Positions 33,897 to 43,045 are shown, numbered from the stretch's first letter. The stretch: 48,664 nucleotides of DNA from A07HB70 sp964512675 (GCA_964512675.1 CAZEJR010000019.1:1-48664); one strand, 5' to 3'. Notes: generated by a model not told the origin, from the letters alone. Numbers and translations are program-made.

Positions 33897-35030
33897 CTAC
33901 GCGCCCTGTCCCATCAGGTGCGAGCGCAGCACGTCCGAGGTCTTGAACCCCGAGTTCGGGACGACGAGGACGACGGTTCCGTCGAGATCGTCGGCGCGCT
34001 CCCACGCCGCCGCGGCCGCCGCGCCGCCGGCGAGACCGACCTCGACGCCGGTCGTCGACGTCGCCGCGACCGCACCCTCCTGGAGCTCCGCGTCGCCGAC
34101 GGCGACCACGTCGCCGTCGTGGCGAGAGAGCGCCCGGAGGGCGAGGGCGCCGCCCGCCGGGTCGGGGATCTCCAGTTCGCCGGCGATCGTGTCCGGGTGA
34201 GCGGTCGGCTCCGGCGCCGTGACGCCGGCGTCGTGCGCCTCGACGACAGGCGCACAGCCAGCGGGCTGGACCGCGAGGAGGTCCGGCACCGAGTCGGCTA
34301 GTCCCAGGTCGACGCGCTCGTGGAACCCCTTCGCGACGCCGACGACGAGCTCGCCGGTACCGACGGGCACGACGACGGCGTCCGGAACGCCGCCGAGGTC
34401 GGCGGCTATCTCGTGGGCGACGACCTTCGCCCCCTCGTGGCGGTACGGGGTGTCGAACTCCTGGAGCGAGGTGTGGTCGGCGAGGTCGTCGAGACCCGCA
34501 GCCGCGTCGGGGTAGCGCCCGCCGGCGACCCGCATCTCGCCGCCGTGGACGTTCACCATCGCCTTCACCGGCGTCGGGGCGCGCGCGGGAACGAAGCCGT
34601 ACGACCGGAGGTCGGCGCGCCCGGCGTAGGCCGCGAGCGACTGGGCGGCGTCGCCCGCCGCCGCCAGCGCCAGCGGCTCGGGGTCGTCGTGCGCCGCCGC
34701 CGCGCCGACCGCCAGCGACATCCCGCGGTCGACGAACGACCCCGTCGGATTTCGGCCCTCGTCCTTGAGGTAGCACTCTTCGACGCCGATCTCGTCGGCT
34801 ATCCCCGCTGCCGCGACGAGCGGCGTCCCGCCCTCGCCGGCGCTCGGGGCCGTGTCGACGGGGACGAGGGCGTCGACGAGGCCGGCGGCGACCTCCGCGG
34901 CGTCGACGGCGTCGAGGTCGTACTCCGCGTCGAGTGGGCCACCACACGCCGGACACCGTCCCCCGTCGACGTCTGTCGGCGCCCCGCACTCCGTACACCG
35001 TAGTCCCGCGAACGCGTCGGTCCGTGTCAC
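33897..35030 (-). CDS. Threonine-synthase-like PLP-fold protein, apparently lacking the PLP lysine
   Basis: 377 residues from GTG 35030. An N-terminal zinc ribbon (C12-x2-C15 and C26-x2-C29: RCTECGAP, RCPACGGP) is followed by a fold-type II PLP domain. The motif that normally reads PTGSFKDRGM is PTGSFVDRGM, with Val (codon GTC) at residue 100 where the Schiff-base lysine is expected. The phosphate/cofactor loop that usually reads SxGN is AAGDAAQS. The rest, VKAMVNVHGGEMRVAGG and VVPVGTGELVVG, is family-like. It may be a non-catalytic paralogue or use other chemistry. Divergent from the FAD oxidoreductase. Confidence 0.85.
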   Translation of the reverse strand: MTRTDAFAGLRCTECGAPTDVDGGRCPACGGPLDAEYDLDAVDAAEVAAGLVDALVPVDTAPSAGEGGTPLVAAAGIADEIGVEECYLKDEGRNPTGSFVDRGMSLAVGAAAAHDDPEPLALAAAGDAAQSLAAYAGRADLRSYGFVPARAPTPVKAMVNVHGGEMRVAGGRYPDAAAGLDDLADHTSLQEFDTPYRHEGAKVVAHEIAADLGGVPDAVVVPVGTGELVVGVAKGFHERVDLGLADSVPDLLAVQPAGCAPVVEAHDAGVTAPEPTAHPDTIAGELEIPDPAGGALALRALSRHDGDVVAVGDAELQEGAVAATSTTGVEVGLAGGAAAAAAWERADDLDGTVVLVVPNSGFKTSDVLRSHLMGQGA

Positions 35031-35111
35031 GCCGGCTGTCCGACCGCGACCCTCAAAGCCGTTCCCTCCGGGATCGAAAGTGCTGTGACGACGGCGGCGC
35101 GAGTGACGCCG

Positions 35112-36410
35112 ATGGACGGACGAGACGCGCAGGCGCCGCGCGTCGTCGTCGTCGGCGGCGGGCTCGCGGGACTGACCTGTGCCGCGCGGCTCGCGGAGGC
35201 GGGCGCGGTCGTGACCGTCGTCGAGCGACGAGAGACGGTCGGCGGGCGCGTGCGGACCGACGAGGTCGACGGCTACCTGCTCGACAGGGGGTTCCAGGTG
35301 CTGTTCCCGGCGTACCCCGCCGCACAGACAGAGCTCGACCTGGACGCCCTCGACCTCCGTCCGTTCGCCGCCGGAGCCGTTCTCGCGCGCGCGACCACGG
35401 GCGAACGGTCGGTGCTCGCAGACCCGCTGCGCGACCCGCGGGCGCTCCCGGAGAGTCTGCTCAACCGCGAGGTGACGACCGGCGACAAGCTCCGCACGCT
35501 CCTCCTGCGCCGCGACGTCGCCCGCCGCGACGAGGACGAGACGTTCGCACGCCCCGACCGGTCGATCCGCGACCACCTCCGCGACTGGGGGTTCTCCGAG
35601 CGGTTCGTCGAGCGGTTCGTCGCCCCGTTCTACGGCGGCATAACTCTCGATCGCTCGCTCTCGACGTCGAAGCGGGTGTTCGAGTACACGTTCAAGACGC
35701 TGAGCGACGGGCCCGCGACGCTCCCCGCCGACGGGATCGGCGCGATCCCCCGGCAGCTCCGTGACCGGGCCGAGCGCGCCGGCGCGACAGTGACGACGGG
35801 CGAGCGTGTCCGGCACGTCTCCCCCGGCGGCGACGGGGCACGCGTCGAGACGGCAGAGCGAACGGTCGAGCCCGACGCCGCCGTCGTCGCCACGGACCCG
35901 CCGACCGCGCGAGAGCTGTCCGGCGTCGACGCCGTGCCGACGGAGGGGCCGGGCTCGGTCACGCAGTTCTACACCCTCCCCGGCCACGCGGCGATAGCCA
36001 CCCGTCGCCGTATCGTCCTGAACGTCGAGGACGCGGCGCCGAACGCGCTCGTCCCGCTCTCCGACGTCGCGCCGGAGTACGCGCCGGGCGACCGACAGCT
36101 CCTCTGTGCCACGTTTCTCGCCGACGACGGGGTCGACCCGTTCGAGACGAGCGACGAGGCGCTGGCCGAGCAGACCCGCGAGGCGTTCGCGGCGTGGTAC
36201 CCCGATCGCGCCGCGAGCGGACTGGAGCGGCTCGAGACCGTCCGGGTGCCGTTCGCGCAGTTCGCACAGCCGCCGGGAGTCCACGAGGGACTGCCGGACG
36301 TCGACGACCCGGACGGCGCCGTCTACCTCGCCGGCGACTACACGGAGTGGTCGTCGATACAGGGGGCGCTCCGGAGCGGGCGCCGCGCCGCGGCGGCGGT
36401 CTTAGAGTAG
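35112..36410 (+). CDS. FAD-dependent amine-oxidase/phytoene-desaturase-like oxidoreductase
   Basis: 432 residues from ATG 35112 (a GTG at 35085 is an alternative). The Rossmann motif VVVVGGGLAGLTCAARL, then VVERRETVGGRVRTD, and a C-terminal FAD motif (VYLAGDYTEWSSIQGALRSGRRAA) are seen. Similar proteins are annotated as protoporphyrinogen-oxidase-like or carotenoid-related; substrate unknown. It ends nine bases inside the convergent phosphoesterase gene. Confidence 0.9.
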   Translation: MDGRDAQAPRVVVVGGGLAGLTCAARLAEAGAVVTVVERRETVGGRVRTDEVDGYLLDRGFQVLFPAYPAAQTELDLDALDLRPFAAGAVLARATTGERSVLADPLRDPRALPESLLNREVTTGDKLRTLLLRRDVARRDEDETFARPDRSIRDHLRDWGFSERFVERFVAPFYGGITLDRSLSTSKRVFEYTFKTLSDGPATLPADGIGAIPRQLRDRAERAGATVTTGERVRHVSPGGDGARVETAERTVEPDAAVVATDPPTARELSGVDAVPTEGPGSVTQFYTLPGHAAIATRRRIVLNVEDAAPNALVPLSDVAPEYAPGDRQLLCATFLADDGVDPFETSDEALAEQTREAFAAWYPDRAASGLERLETVRVPFAQFAQPPGVHEGLPDVDDPDGAVYLAGDYTEWSSIQGALRSGRRAAAAVLE

Positions 36411-37106
36411 CCGGCGGAACTCCCGGAGCTGCGGGAACGGGAGCGCCTCGCCCGCGCCGGGATCCTCGACAACCGGCCGGAGCGCGCCGACGTCACGCAC
36501 CAGCGGCGACTGAAAGTCGGCGGCGCGGGCGCCGTTGACGACACAGCCGGCGGCGAGCGGACTGAACGCCGGGAGGACGAACAGGTCGGCGCCGCGGTAG
36601 ACGCCCGTGCCGTAGAGCAGGCAAGGGTGGCGTTCGCCCTCGACCTCGAGCGCCGGGTGGTCGTGGCCGATAGCGTAGCGCGGGGCCTCGCCCGACGGCT
36701 CGGCGTGGCCGTGACACACCAGCGTCCCGTCGTCGAGACGGACCTCGTCGGGGACCGGCCCTCCCCAGGCGGCGTCGAGCATCGTATCGTGGTTGCCGGC
36801 GAGGGCGACGACGCTCGCGCCGCGGTCACGGACGGCGCCGGCGAGGGCGACGAGCGTCTCGCGCGCGCGCTCGGAGACCTCAGCGAAGGCGTGGAGCACG
36901 TCGCCCGCGAAGACGACGGTCGCGGGGTCGAACCGGTCGAGGAGAGCGACCAGGCGCTCGCGGAGGTCGGCGCGCTCACCGAGCGGGAACTCGACGTTCG
37001 AGGCCTCGTCGCGACCGACGTGGAGGTCGGCGAGGACGAGAGCGTCGGGGCTGGCGAGGTAGAGCGCGCGATCCGCGACGACGACGGGGGTGCCGAGGTC
37101 GAGCAT
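36402..37106 (-). CDS. Calcineurin-like metallophosphoesterase
   Basis: 234 residues. Metal motifs: DLHVGRDEA (D-x-H), FAGDVLH (GD), LAGNHD (GNHD), VCHGHA and YAIGHDHPALE (GH-x-H). The pattern LVLADLHVG with a C-terminal LPAFSPLAAG matches a group of archaeal phosphoesterases often linked with Lhr-type helicases; no helicase is adjacent here. It follows the J-domain gene after nine bases, so the two form an operon. Confidence 0.9.
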   Translation of the reverse strand: MLDLGTPVVVADRALYLASPDALVLADLHVGRDEASNVEFPLGERADLRERLVALLDRFDPATVVFAGDVLHAFAEVSERARETLVALAGAVRDRGASVVALAGNHDTMLDAAWGGPVPDEVRLDDGTLVCHGHAEPSGEAPRYAIGHDHPALEVEGERHPCLLYGTGVYRGADLFVLPAFSPLAAGCVVNGARAADFQSPLVRDVGALRPVVEDPGAGEALPFPQLREFRRLL

Positions 37107-37115
37107 CGCGGCTGG

Positions 37116-37715
37116 TCAGGCCTCGGCGCCCGCACCGGCGGTCGCGTGGCTCCGTGCGGTGGCGTACGCCTCCCGGACGCGCCTGAACGCGTCCTCGTCG
37201 CCGCCGGCGTCCGGGTGAGTCTCCTTCGCCCGGTCGCGGTAGGCGCGCCTGACCGTCGCCGCGTCGGCGTCCGGCTCGAGACCGAGCGCCGCGAACGCCT
37301 CCGTGACCGGGTCGTCCGCGGCGCTCGGCGGGTCGACGGCGGGCGTCTCGAACGGGAGGCGCCGACCGAGCGACCAGCCGGGCATCTCGTGCTCGCAGAG
37401 GACGGCGGCGACGCCGGCGGACTCCAGCCGGACGTACGCCCGCGCGTCGAAGGTGACGGCCACGTCGCGGTGGAGGAGCCAGAACGCCACCCGGCGACCC
37501 TCGACGTCGTGGTCCTCGGCGTAGGGCTCGCCGATCTCGCGCAGGAACGCACGGATCTCCGCCCGCCGGCGCCCTGTGCCGTCCACCCGGTCGGCAGGGT
37601 CAGCCGGTCGCCCCGGGAACAGGCGCTCGCCGGCGACGAAGGCGACGGCGGCGACGAGACTCGCCCCGGTCCCGAGCGCGAGGCCGACGAGTAGCCACGG
37701 CGGGAGAAGTCCCAT
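37116..37715 (-). CDS. J-domain protein with N-terminal membrane helix
   Basis: 199 residues from ATG 37715. A hydrophobic helix (about 3-28, LLPPWLLVGLALGTGASLVAAVAF) is followed by a middle domain and a C-terminal J domain (about 140-190) with HPD in KETHPDAGG. J domains stimulate Hsp70 ATPase. The region upstream to 37830 (115 bases) holds its promoter, with a GCTATTGC block near 37741. First gene of the pair with the phosphoesterase. Confidence 0.85.
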   Translation of the reverse strand: MGLLPPWLLVGLALGTGASLVAAVAFVAGERLFPGRPADPADRVDGTGRRRAEIRAFLREIGEPYAEDHDVEGRRVAFWLLHRDVAVTFDARAYVRLESAGVAAVLCEHEMPGWSLGRRLPFETPAVDPPSAADDPVTEAFAALGLEPDADAATVRRAYRDRAKETHPDAGGDEDAFRRVREAYATARSHATAGAGAEA

Positions 37716-37830
37716 CGGTTCCGGGATCACGAGCAGCAATAGCACGTCCGGGCTGAAGAGCTCGTCGGCACACGAGGAACGAGCGGCGAGAGTCGCTCCG
37801 GAGCCACGAGACGGCGACGGGCGTCGCCGC

Positions 37831-38589
37831 TCAGCCGATATATCGTAGGTCGTCGTCCGGCACCGGCGCGTTCGCCTCCTGCATCTCCCGGATACGCCCG
37901 ACGACCTCCTCCATCTCCTCGGCACGGTCCTCTAGGTCCTCGAACGGCACCGAGACCCCGAGAAGCGCCTCGAGTGCGGCGAGCACGGCCCGCGCGCTCT
38001 TCGGGTCGACGAGGTAGCCGCTGGTCTCGCCCATCAGACAGGCGGCGGTGAGGCCGCGGCGCCCGCCGAGTCCGAGGAGCAGACCTGACACGCCGACGAT
38101 GCCGCCAGCCGGCTCGTTCTCGCGGAACTCGACGTCTGCGGCGGTCAGGCTCTCGCGCATCCCGGCGTCGGTGACGGCGCCGACGACGGCGTGGTCGTCG
38201 TCGTCCATCAGCTCGCCCGTCGGGAGGCCACCGAGCGCGTACGCCCGGTCGACGCCGAACGACTCTGCGACGTCGAGGAAGGCGTCGGTCAGGCGGTAGT
38301 GGCCCGCGGTCGACCCGGCCTGGTGGTCGCCGGTGAGGACGAGGAGGTCGACGCCGTCTGCGTCGACGGCGTGGAACTCGGCACAGGCGAGGCTCGCGAC
38401 GCCGTCCTCGACGGCTACCTGTGGCGGGAAGTCGTCGGCGTACACCCGGCGGACGAGGTCGGCGTCGAACTCAGAGGTGAGGTGGTCGGCGACGAGCTTC
38501 CCGACGTGGCCGACGCCGGGGAGCCCCTCGACGAGGACCGGGTCGTCGAGCGACGGGTCCGCGACCCGGTCGATCTCGATAGGATCCAT
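37831..38589 (-). CDS. PAC2-family proteasome-assembly-chaperone-like protein
   Basis: 252 residues. Family pattern: LVEGLPGVGHVGKLVADHL near the N-terminus, LLVLTGDHQAG, YALGGLPTGE and TAACLMGETSGYLVDP. The C-terminus has a Glu-rich helix (EDLEDRAEEMEEVVGRIREM). Eukaryotic homologues help assemble proteasomes; the archaeal role is unproven. It is the last gene of the translation/RNA operon, five bases after nop10. Confidence 0.92.
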   Translation of the reverse strand: MDPIEIDRVADPSLDDPVLVEGLPGVGHVGKLVADHLTSEFDADLVRRVYADDFPPQVAVEDGVASLACAEFHAVDADGVDLLVLTGDHQAGSTAGHYRLTDAFLDVAESFGVDRAYALGGLPTGELMDDDDHAVVGAVTDAGMRESLTAADVEFRENEPAGGIVGVSGLLLGLGGRRGLTAACLMGETSGYLVDPKSARAVLAALEALLGVSVPFEDLEDRAEEMEEVVGRIREMQEANAPVPDDDLRYIG

Positions 38590-38594
38590 CGTGG

Positions 38595-38777
38595 CTACTC
38601 GCGCCGGCGACGCTTAAGAGCGCGGCGGTACTCGCCGTACGGGTCTGCCGGGTCGAACGGCGCCGGCGCGGAGTTCGCCGTCTCGGCGCCGCAGTCGGGA
38701 CAGGTCTGCCCGAGCGTGTACACCGGTCGGTCGTGACGGGTGCGCCACGCGTCACAGACCCGGATGTCCGACTTCAC
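38595..38777 (-). CDS. nop10: Nop10, H/ACA ribonucleoprotein component
   Basis: A 60-residue subunit of the archaeal pseudouridylation RNP. Starts GTG 38777 (KSDIRVCDAWRTRHDRPVYTL). A zinc ribbon with C-x2-C (TCPDCGAETANSAPAPF) and a basic helix DPYGEYRRALKRRRRE contact Cbf5 and guide RNA. It lies two bases downstream of aIF2-alpha. Confidence 0.96.
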   Translation of the reverse strand: MKSDIRVCDAWRTRHDRPVYTLGQTCPDCGAETANSAPAPFDPADPYGEYRRALKRRRRE

Positions 38778-38779
38778 GG

Positions 38780-39574
38780 CTACTCCTCGCGGCGCTCGCG
38801 GTGGTACTCGGCGGTGCCGTCCGCGCCCTCGATCGCCGTCCGCGCGCGTCTCGCGCTCGCCTCTAGTTCGGTCTCGGCGGTCTTGTAGTCCGGCGCGCGA
38901 ACCCGGATGCGGTACTCGGGCGCACCGACGTACGACACCGACAGGTCGGTCTCGTCGCCGATCTCGCCGTTGCCCGCCGCCGCCGCGAGCGCGTCGCGGA
39001 CGGCGTCGACGCCGTCGCCGGTCGGACAGCGCAGGTCGACGTAGCCCGTCACCGTCACGTACGGGACGGAGACGTTCTCGCGGGCCGTCCGGACGACGGC
39101 GTCGACGGCGTCGTCGTCGACGTCGACGTCGCCGAGCGCCTCGGCGCCGTGGACCGCAGCCGCCTCAAACGCGTCGTACAGCGTCTCGAACTCCGCCAGC
39201 AGCGCCGTGACAACCTCGCGGTAGCGGTCGTCGGCGAGGTCGTCGCCGAACGCGATCGTCATCCACGCGTCGGCCTTCTGCTCGTTTTTCCACTCCTGGA
39301 TCGTCTCCTTTCGCTGGTGCTCGTTGACGTCCTTTATCGACAGGTCGATCTGCTGGGACTCCTCGTCGATTTCGAGCACCTTCGCGACGACCGTCGACCC
39401 CTCCGTGACGTGGTCGCGGACGTTCTTGATCCAGCCGCTCGCGACCTCCGAGACGTGGACGAGGCCGCGCTTTTGCTCGTACTCCTCCAGGTCGACGAAC
39501 ACCCCGAAGTCCTCGATATCGTCGACCTTACCGACGACCAGCTCGCCCGGCTCCGGCCAGCCTGTGTACTGCAT
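38780..39574 (-). CDS. Translation initiation factor aIF2 subunit alpha
   Basis: 264 residues from ATG 39574 (MQYTGWPEPGELVVG). An S1/OB domain (VDDIEDFGVFVDLEEYEQKRGLVHVSEVASGWI) is followed by a helical domain and a C-terminal alpha/beta domain (VPYVTVTGYVDLRCPTGDG...) that binds aIF2-gamma. It delivers initiator tRNA-Met with the beta and gamma subunits. A GAAACGTTTG block near 39603-39612 precedes it by about 33 bases; upstream is a 159-base gap after rps27e that seems to hold only this promoter. Confidence 0.97.
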   Translation of the reverse strand: MQYTGWPEPGELVVGKVDDIEDFGVFVDLEEYEQKRGLVHVSEVASGWIKNVRDHVTEGSTVVAKVLEIDEESQQIDLSIKDVNEHQRKETIQEWKNEQKADAWMTIAFGDDLADDRYREVVTALLAEFETLYDAFEAAAVHGAEALGDVDVDDDAVDAVVRTARENVSVPYVTVTGYVDLRCPTGDGVDAVRDALAAAAGNGEIGDETDLSVSYVGAPEYRIRVRAPDYKTAETELEASARRARTAIEGADGTAEYHRERREE

Positions 39575-39733
39575 ACCTGTCGATCGGCGTTCCGTGGGCA
39601 CAAACGTTTCCATCGGGCGCGTGGCGCAGCCGACACAGACGTCACGGCGGGTCGGCAGACCGGAGACCGATCCGTGGTACACGGGCCGACTGCCGGCACG
39701 AGCCGTGTCGGAGGCGCACCGCGTCGTCGTGCG

Positions 39734-39910
39734 CTACTCGCGTACCTCGACCGTCTCGACGACGTCGCCGGTGAACTGCGCCGTGCCACCCGTCGGCGTC
39801 GCGAGTGTCGACCCGCAGACGACGCAGGCGACGGTCGTCGACGCTCGGCCGAACACCGTCTGCTCGTTGCCACAGTCCGGACACTCGACGACGTGGAAGC
39901 TCCCCGCCAT
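39734..39910 (-). CDS. rps27e: 30S ribosomal protein S27e
   Basis: 58 residues from ATG 39910 (MAGSFHVVECPDCGNEQTVF). A zinc ribbon with CPDC and CVVC, then the conserved LATPTGGTAQF. It follows rpl44e with a gap of only four bases. Confidence 0.97.
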   Translation of the reverse strand: MAGSFHVVECPDCGNEQTVFGRASTTVACVVCGSTLATPTGGTAQFTGDVVETVEVRE

Positions 39911-39914
39911 CGAG

Positions 39915-40196
39915 CTACTCCTGGAACTCCAGTCGACCGGCGCGCCAGCCCTCGCGCATGTGCGCCGTGCCACACTCGCCACAGCGGTACTTCAGGTTCG
40001 TCTTCTTCGTCGGCTTGTCGCCGCCGGGCACCTTCGAGAACTTCCCGGCGTTGCCGACTGTCGACAGCCCGCGCGAGCGCTGGCGGTCGATCCACTTCAT
40101 GCCCGTCTCGCGCCCGCGGCGAACCTTCTCCACCTCGTGCTCGTGGTGGGCGTCACAGTGCGGACAGTACGTGTTCATCCGGCGCGGCATCTCCAT
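39915..40196 (-). CDS. rpl44e: 50S ribosomal protein L44e
   Basis: 93 residues from ATG 40196 (MEMPRRMNTYCPHC), the usual archaeal start. Zinc ligands CPHC and CGEC. Basic central segment KVRRGRETGMKWIDRQRSRG and KPTKKTNLKYRC. A GGTTCTTCC block 28 bases upstream is a likely TATA box. Confidence 0.97.
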   Translation of the reverse strand: MEMPRRMNTYCPHCDAHHEHEVEKVRRGRETGMKWIDRQRSRGLSTVGNAGKFSKVPGGDKPTKKTNLKYRCGECGTAHMREGWRAGRLEFQE

Positions 40197-40313
40197 GGTG
40201 GCTGAAACTCGCCGTCGCGGCGGAAGAACCGTTCGGTCTCGAGCGGGGTCGCCACACGGACGCGGTGATCGGGAGCCGAAGCGTTCAATTCCGGGCGGCA
40301 GCCACCGACTCAC

Positions 40314-40571
40314 GTGGAGAACCTGATCGTCCGCGGCGACCCCGGCATCCGCAAGGGTGCAGTCGTCGAGTACGACGGCGAGGAGCGGATCTGTTTCGCC
40401 ATCCAGCGACAGGGCGAGTACCACGGCCCCGACGAGATGCAGCTCTGGTGTACCGTGGGCACCGAGGACGAGCGCGAGGACTTCGAGAAGCGGCGGTTCG
40501 TCCCCCACTGGCTCGACACCGTCTCTGTCGACGCAGACGCCCTGACCGTCCACAGGGCCCGCGAGGGTTAG
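40314..40571 (+). CDS. HAH_0734-type small haloarchaeal protein
   Basis: 85 residues from GTG 40314 (ENLIVRGDPGIRKGAVVEYDGEE). A compact beta-rich protein of unknown function with conserved-looking WCTVGTEDEREDFEKRRFVPHWLD. A TTCAATTCC box about 27 bases upstream supports the GTG. Divergent from rpl44e; its stop overlaps the DUF2298 stop by four bases. Confidence 0.85.
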   Translation: MENLIVRGDPGIRKGAVVEYDGEERICFAIQRQGEYHGPDEMQLWCTVGTEDEREDFEKRRFVPHWLDTVSVDADALTVHRAREG

Positions 40572-42961
40572 CGCGCGGCCAGCGCGTCCCGGTCGACGGC
40601 GTACAGCGTCACCGTCTCCGTCTCGACGACCGGGGCGACACCCGCGACCCGGTCGAACGAGACGTCGCCGTAGCGCGCTCGCTCTGCCTCGCCGACCCAG
40701 ACGTAGTCGACGCCGTACTCGCGCATGAGCGCGACCCGGCGTTCCGGGCTCGCCCGGTACATCTCGTCCGCCGCCCGGACGCGAGCCACGTACGCCGGGC
40801 GCCCGCGATAGCCGATCTCGTGGGCCCAGCCCGCCACCGTCGGTACGCCCGTCATGCTCGCCGCCGGCGCGGAGGACCACCTGTACATCCCCGGCGACGC
40901 GGGGTACGACCCCTCCGGCGGCGGGATTGCCGTCGCGGGCGCGGAGAGGAGCGTCGGCGTCCCACGGACGTCGTCGAGGTACGCCACCGCGGGCGCGGCA
41001 CCGGGGTGGCGCTCCGAGACGAACGCCCGCGCGTCGAGCGTCGGGTCGGCCCGGCCCGTCTCGGCGTGGGCCGGGAGCGCCTGCGCGCCGTAGACGAGCG
41101 TCGAGCAGAGGAGAGCGCAGGCGGCGAGCGCGGCGAGCGTCTGGCGCGGCGGGCCGTCGAACGAGACGACGGCGGCACGGTCGGTGTTACCGGAGCCGTC
41201 GGCTGCCGTCTCGGCTGACACGGGGCGTGTGACACCGGTCGCGCCGCCGAGGCGCGCGAGCGCCGCCGGCCCGGCGACGCCGGCACCGATACCCCACAGC
41301 ACCCACACCTGCGAGTACGTCTTGAACACCGTGTTCATCCGGAGCGGCCCGGCCTGTTCGACGAGGTAGACGAACTCGACGAGAGTGACGAGCCCGGCGC
41401 CGCCGACGAGGAGGACGGCTTCGAACCCTGCGCCGTCGAGCCGGCGCGCGACCCACCCGAGCGCGACGAGCGGCGTCACGAGGACGAGCACCGGCGCCGA
41501 GAGCGAGAGGGCGACGAGGGCAGCCCCCGCGACTCCTGCGGCGAGCGGGAGCACCCGTCCCCGCGTCTCCGCGACGAGCGCCGCCCACCCGACGGCGAGG
41601 AAGGCGCCGTGAACGACGAGGAGTCCGCCGGCGCTCGACCGCTCGTCTGCCGCGAGGAGCGCGACCGAGCGGTCAGCGGCGGCGTCCGCGGCAGCGCCGA
41701 ACAGGAACGGCGCGGCGAGGACGCAGGCGACCGTAGCCGCGACGACGACCGGGAGCGCCGCGACGACGGGCCGGACGAGCTCGCCAGCGTGGCCGTCGGG
41801 GAGCCGGCGACGGACCGGCGCGGCGGCGGGGGCGGGGAACAGGTCGAGTGGGTCCGTCGGCGAGAGTGCGAGGGTGAGCCAGAGGAGACCGAACGGCGTC
41901 GGGAACGACCAGGTGTTCACGACCGCGAGGACGCCCGCGACAGCCGGGACGGCGACGAACGCGAGGAGACGCCGACGGCGGACCTCGTCGGGTGGCGTGA
42001 CGGCGTAGGCGAGACAGAGCCCGACGACGAGGACGGCGAACGGCGTGCTCGTCATGTGTGCGTGGAGGTCGCCGTTCAGCCACGCGAACAGCGGAAACTC
42101 GGTTATACTGCCGGGGATGACGCGGCTGTACTCGAAGTAGTCGAACCGGGCCGCGTCGGCCAGCACCTCGTCCGCGGCCCGGTCGGGGGCGACGACCCGG
42201 ACGAGCGGTCGCACAGCCGTGTCCGGAAGAGCGACGACGAGGGCGTCGACGGCGGCGAGCAGGTTCGCGGAGAGTCCGACGAGGACAGCCGCCGCCCCGC
42301 CGGTCGTCCGGCGGTCCAGTCCACGCCGGGCTCCGAGCGCCGCGGCGACGTCGTAGACCGCGGCGACGAGGGCGGCGTAGACAGCCGCGAGCGCGAGGTT
42401 GTACGTCAGGCGCGGCCCGGTGCCGGCGAGGTCGCCGAGCGTCGCCGCGAGCAGGTGGCCGCCGTAGTAGTACGCCACGCGCTCGCCGGCGAACCAGAAG
42501 TCCTCCGGCGGGAGGCGGTCGGCGCGGGCGAGCGCCTCGAGCATCCCGTAGTCGAGGAACTTCTCGCCGCCGAGCGGGCCGACAGCGGGGTCGAGCGCCC
42601 GGACGGCGACGACGAGCGCGAACGCGACCAGAAAGACGCCCGCGACCTGTCTCGCGGCGCGACGGTCGAGGGGCGGGACAGAGAGCGAGAACGAGACGGG
42701 ACGGACGCCGACGCCGACGTCGACGGAGAGCACAGCCGCGACGAGGACGAGGAGCGCGAGGCCGGCGAGCGTCGCGTGGACGCCGTACGTGACCTGTCCG
42801 ACGAGGTACGCCCCCCACCAGATCGTCACGAGCGCGACGGGGAGCGCGAGGCCGGCGCCACGTCCGTCGAGTCGCTCGAACGCGCGGGCGGCGAGCGGCA
42901 GACCGAGCCCGGCGAGGAGCGCGAGGACGACGAGCCACCGGGCGACGGCGCCGAACTCCAT
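40568..42961 (-). CDS. DUF2298 polytopic membrane protein
   Basis: 797 residues with roughly 14 transmembrane helices. Hallmarks are the luminal motif GGEKFLDYGMLEALARADRLPPEDFWFAGE and YYYGGHL, and NTVFKTYSQVWVLWG near residue 540. The family (Chlor_Arch_YYY/DUF2298) resembles oligosaccharyl- and mannosyltransferase folds and may transfer sugars from a polyprenyl lipid; that is inference. The C-terminal part (about 610-797) is soluble and extracellular. Neighbouring GT2 and GtrA genes, divergently transcribed, fit a surface glycan role. Confidence 0.88.
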   Translation of the reverse strand: MEFGAVARWLVVLALLAGLGLPLAARAFERLDGRGAGLALPVALVTIWWGAYLVGQVTYGVHATLAGLALLVLVAAVLSVDVGVGVRPVSFSLSVPPLDRRAARQVAGVFLVAFALVVAVRALDPAVGPLGGEKFLDYGMLEALARADRLPPEDFWFAGERVAYYYGGHLLAATLGDLAGTGPRLTYNLALAAVYAALVAAVYDVAAALGARRGLDRRTTGGAAAVLVGLSANLLAAVDALVVALPDTAVRPLVRVVAPDRAADEVLADAARFDYFEYSRVIPGSITEFPLFAWLNGDLHAHMTSTPFAVLVVGLCLAYAVTPPDEVRRRRLLAFVAVPAVAGVLAVVNTWSFPTPFGLLWLTLALSPTDPLDLFPAPAAAPVRRRLPDGHAGELVRPVVAALPVVVAATVACVLAAPFLFGAAADAAADRSVALLAADERSSAGGLLVVHGAFLAVGWAALVAETRGRVLPLAAGVAGAALVALSLSAPVLVLVTPLVALGWVARRLDGAGFEAVLLVGGAGLVTLVEFVYLVEQAGPLRMNTVFKTYSQVWVLWGIGAGVAGPAALARLGGATGVTRPVSAETAADGSGNTDRAAVVSFDGPPRQTLAALAACALLCSTLVYGAQALPAHAETGRADPTLDARAFVSERHPGAAPAVAYLDDVRGTPTLLSAPATAIPPPEGSYPASPGMYRWSSAPAASMTGVPTVAGWAHEIGYRGRPAYVARVRAADEMYRASPERRVALMREYGVDYVWVGEAERARYGDVSFDRVAGVAPVVETETVTLYAVDRDALAAR

Positions 42962-43015
42962 ACCTGTCCGCCGGCTGCCGGTGCCGATAGGCTTTCTGGA
43001 TACCGAGTCGGACGA

Positions 43016-43023
43016 CTTTTACT
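43016..43023 (+). promoter_or_regulatory. TATA box of the GT2-GtrA pair
   Basis: CTTTTACT is centred about 27 bases before ATG 43046. Confidence 0.5.
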
Positions 43024-43045
43024 GGCGCTCCGGATACGCGGTGGT

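Noticed and set aside
41609..43045. Upstream extension of the GT2 reading frame opposite the DUF2298 gene
   Set aside because: Glu/Asp/Arg-rich nonsense; GT2 homology and a TATA box place the start at ATG 43046.
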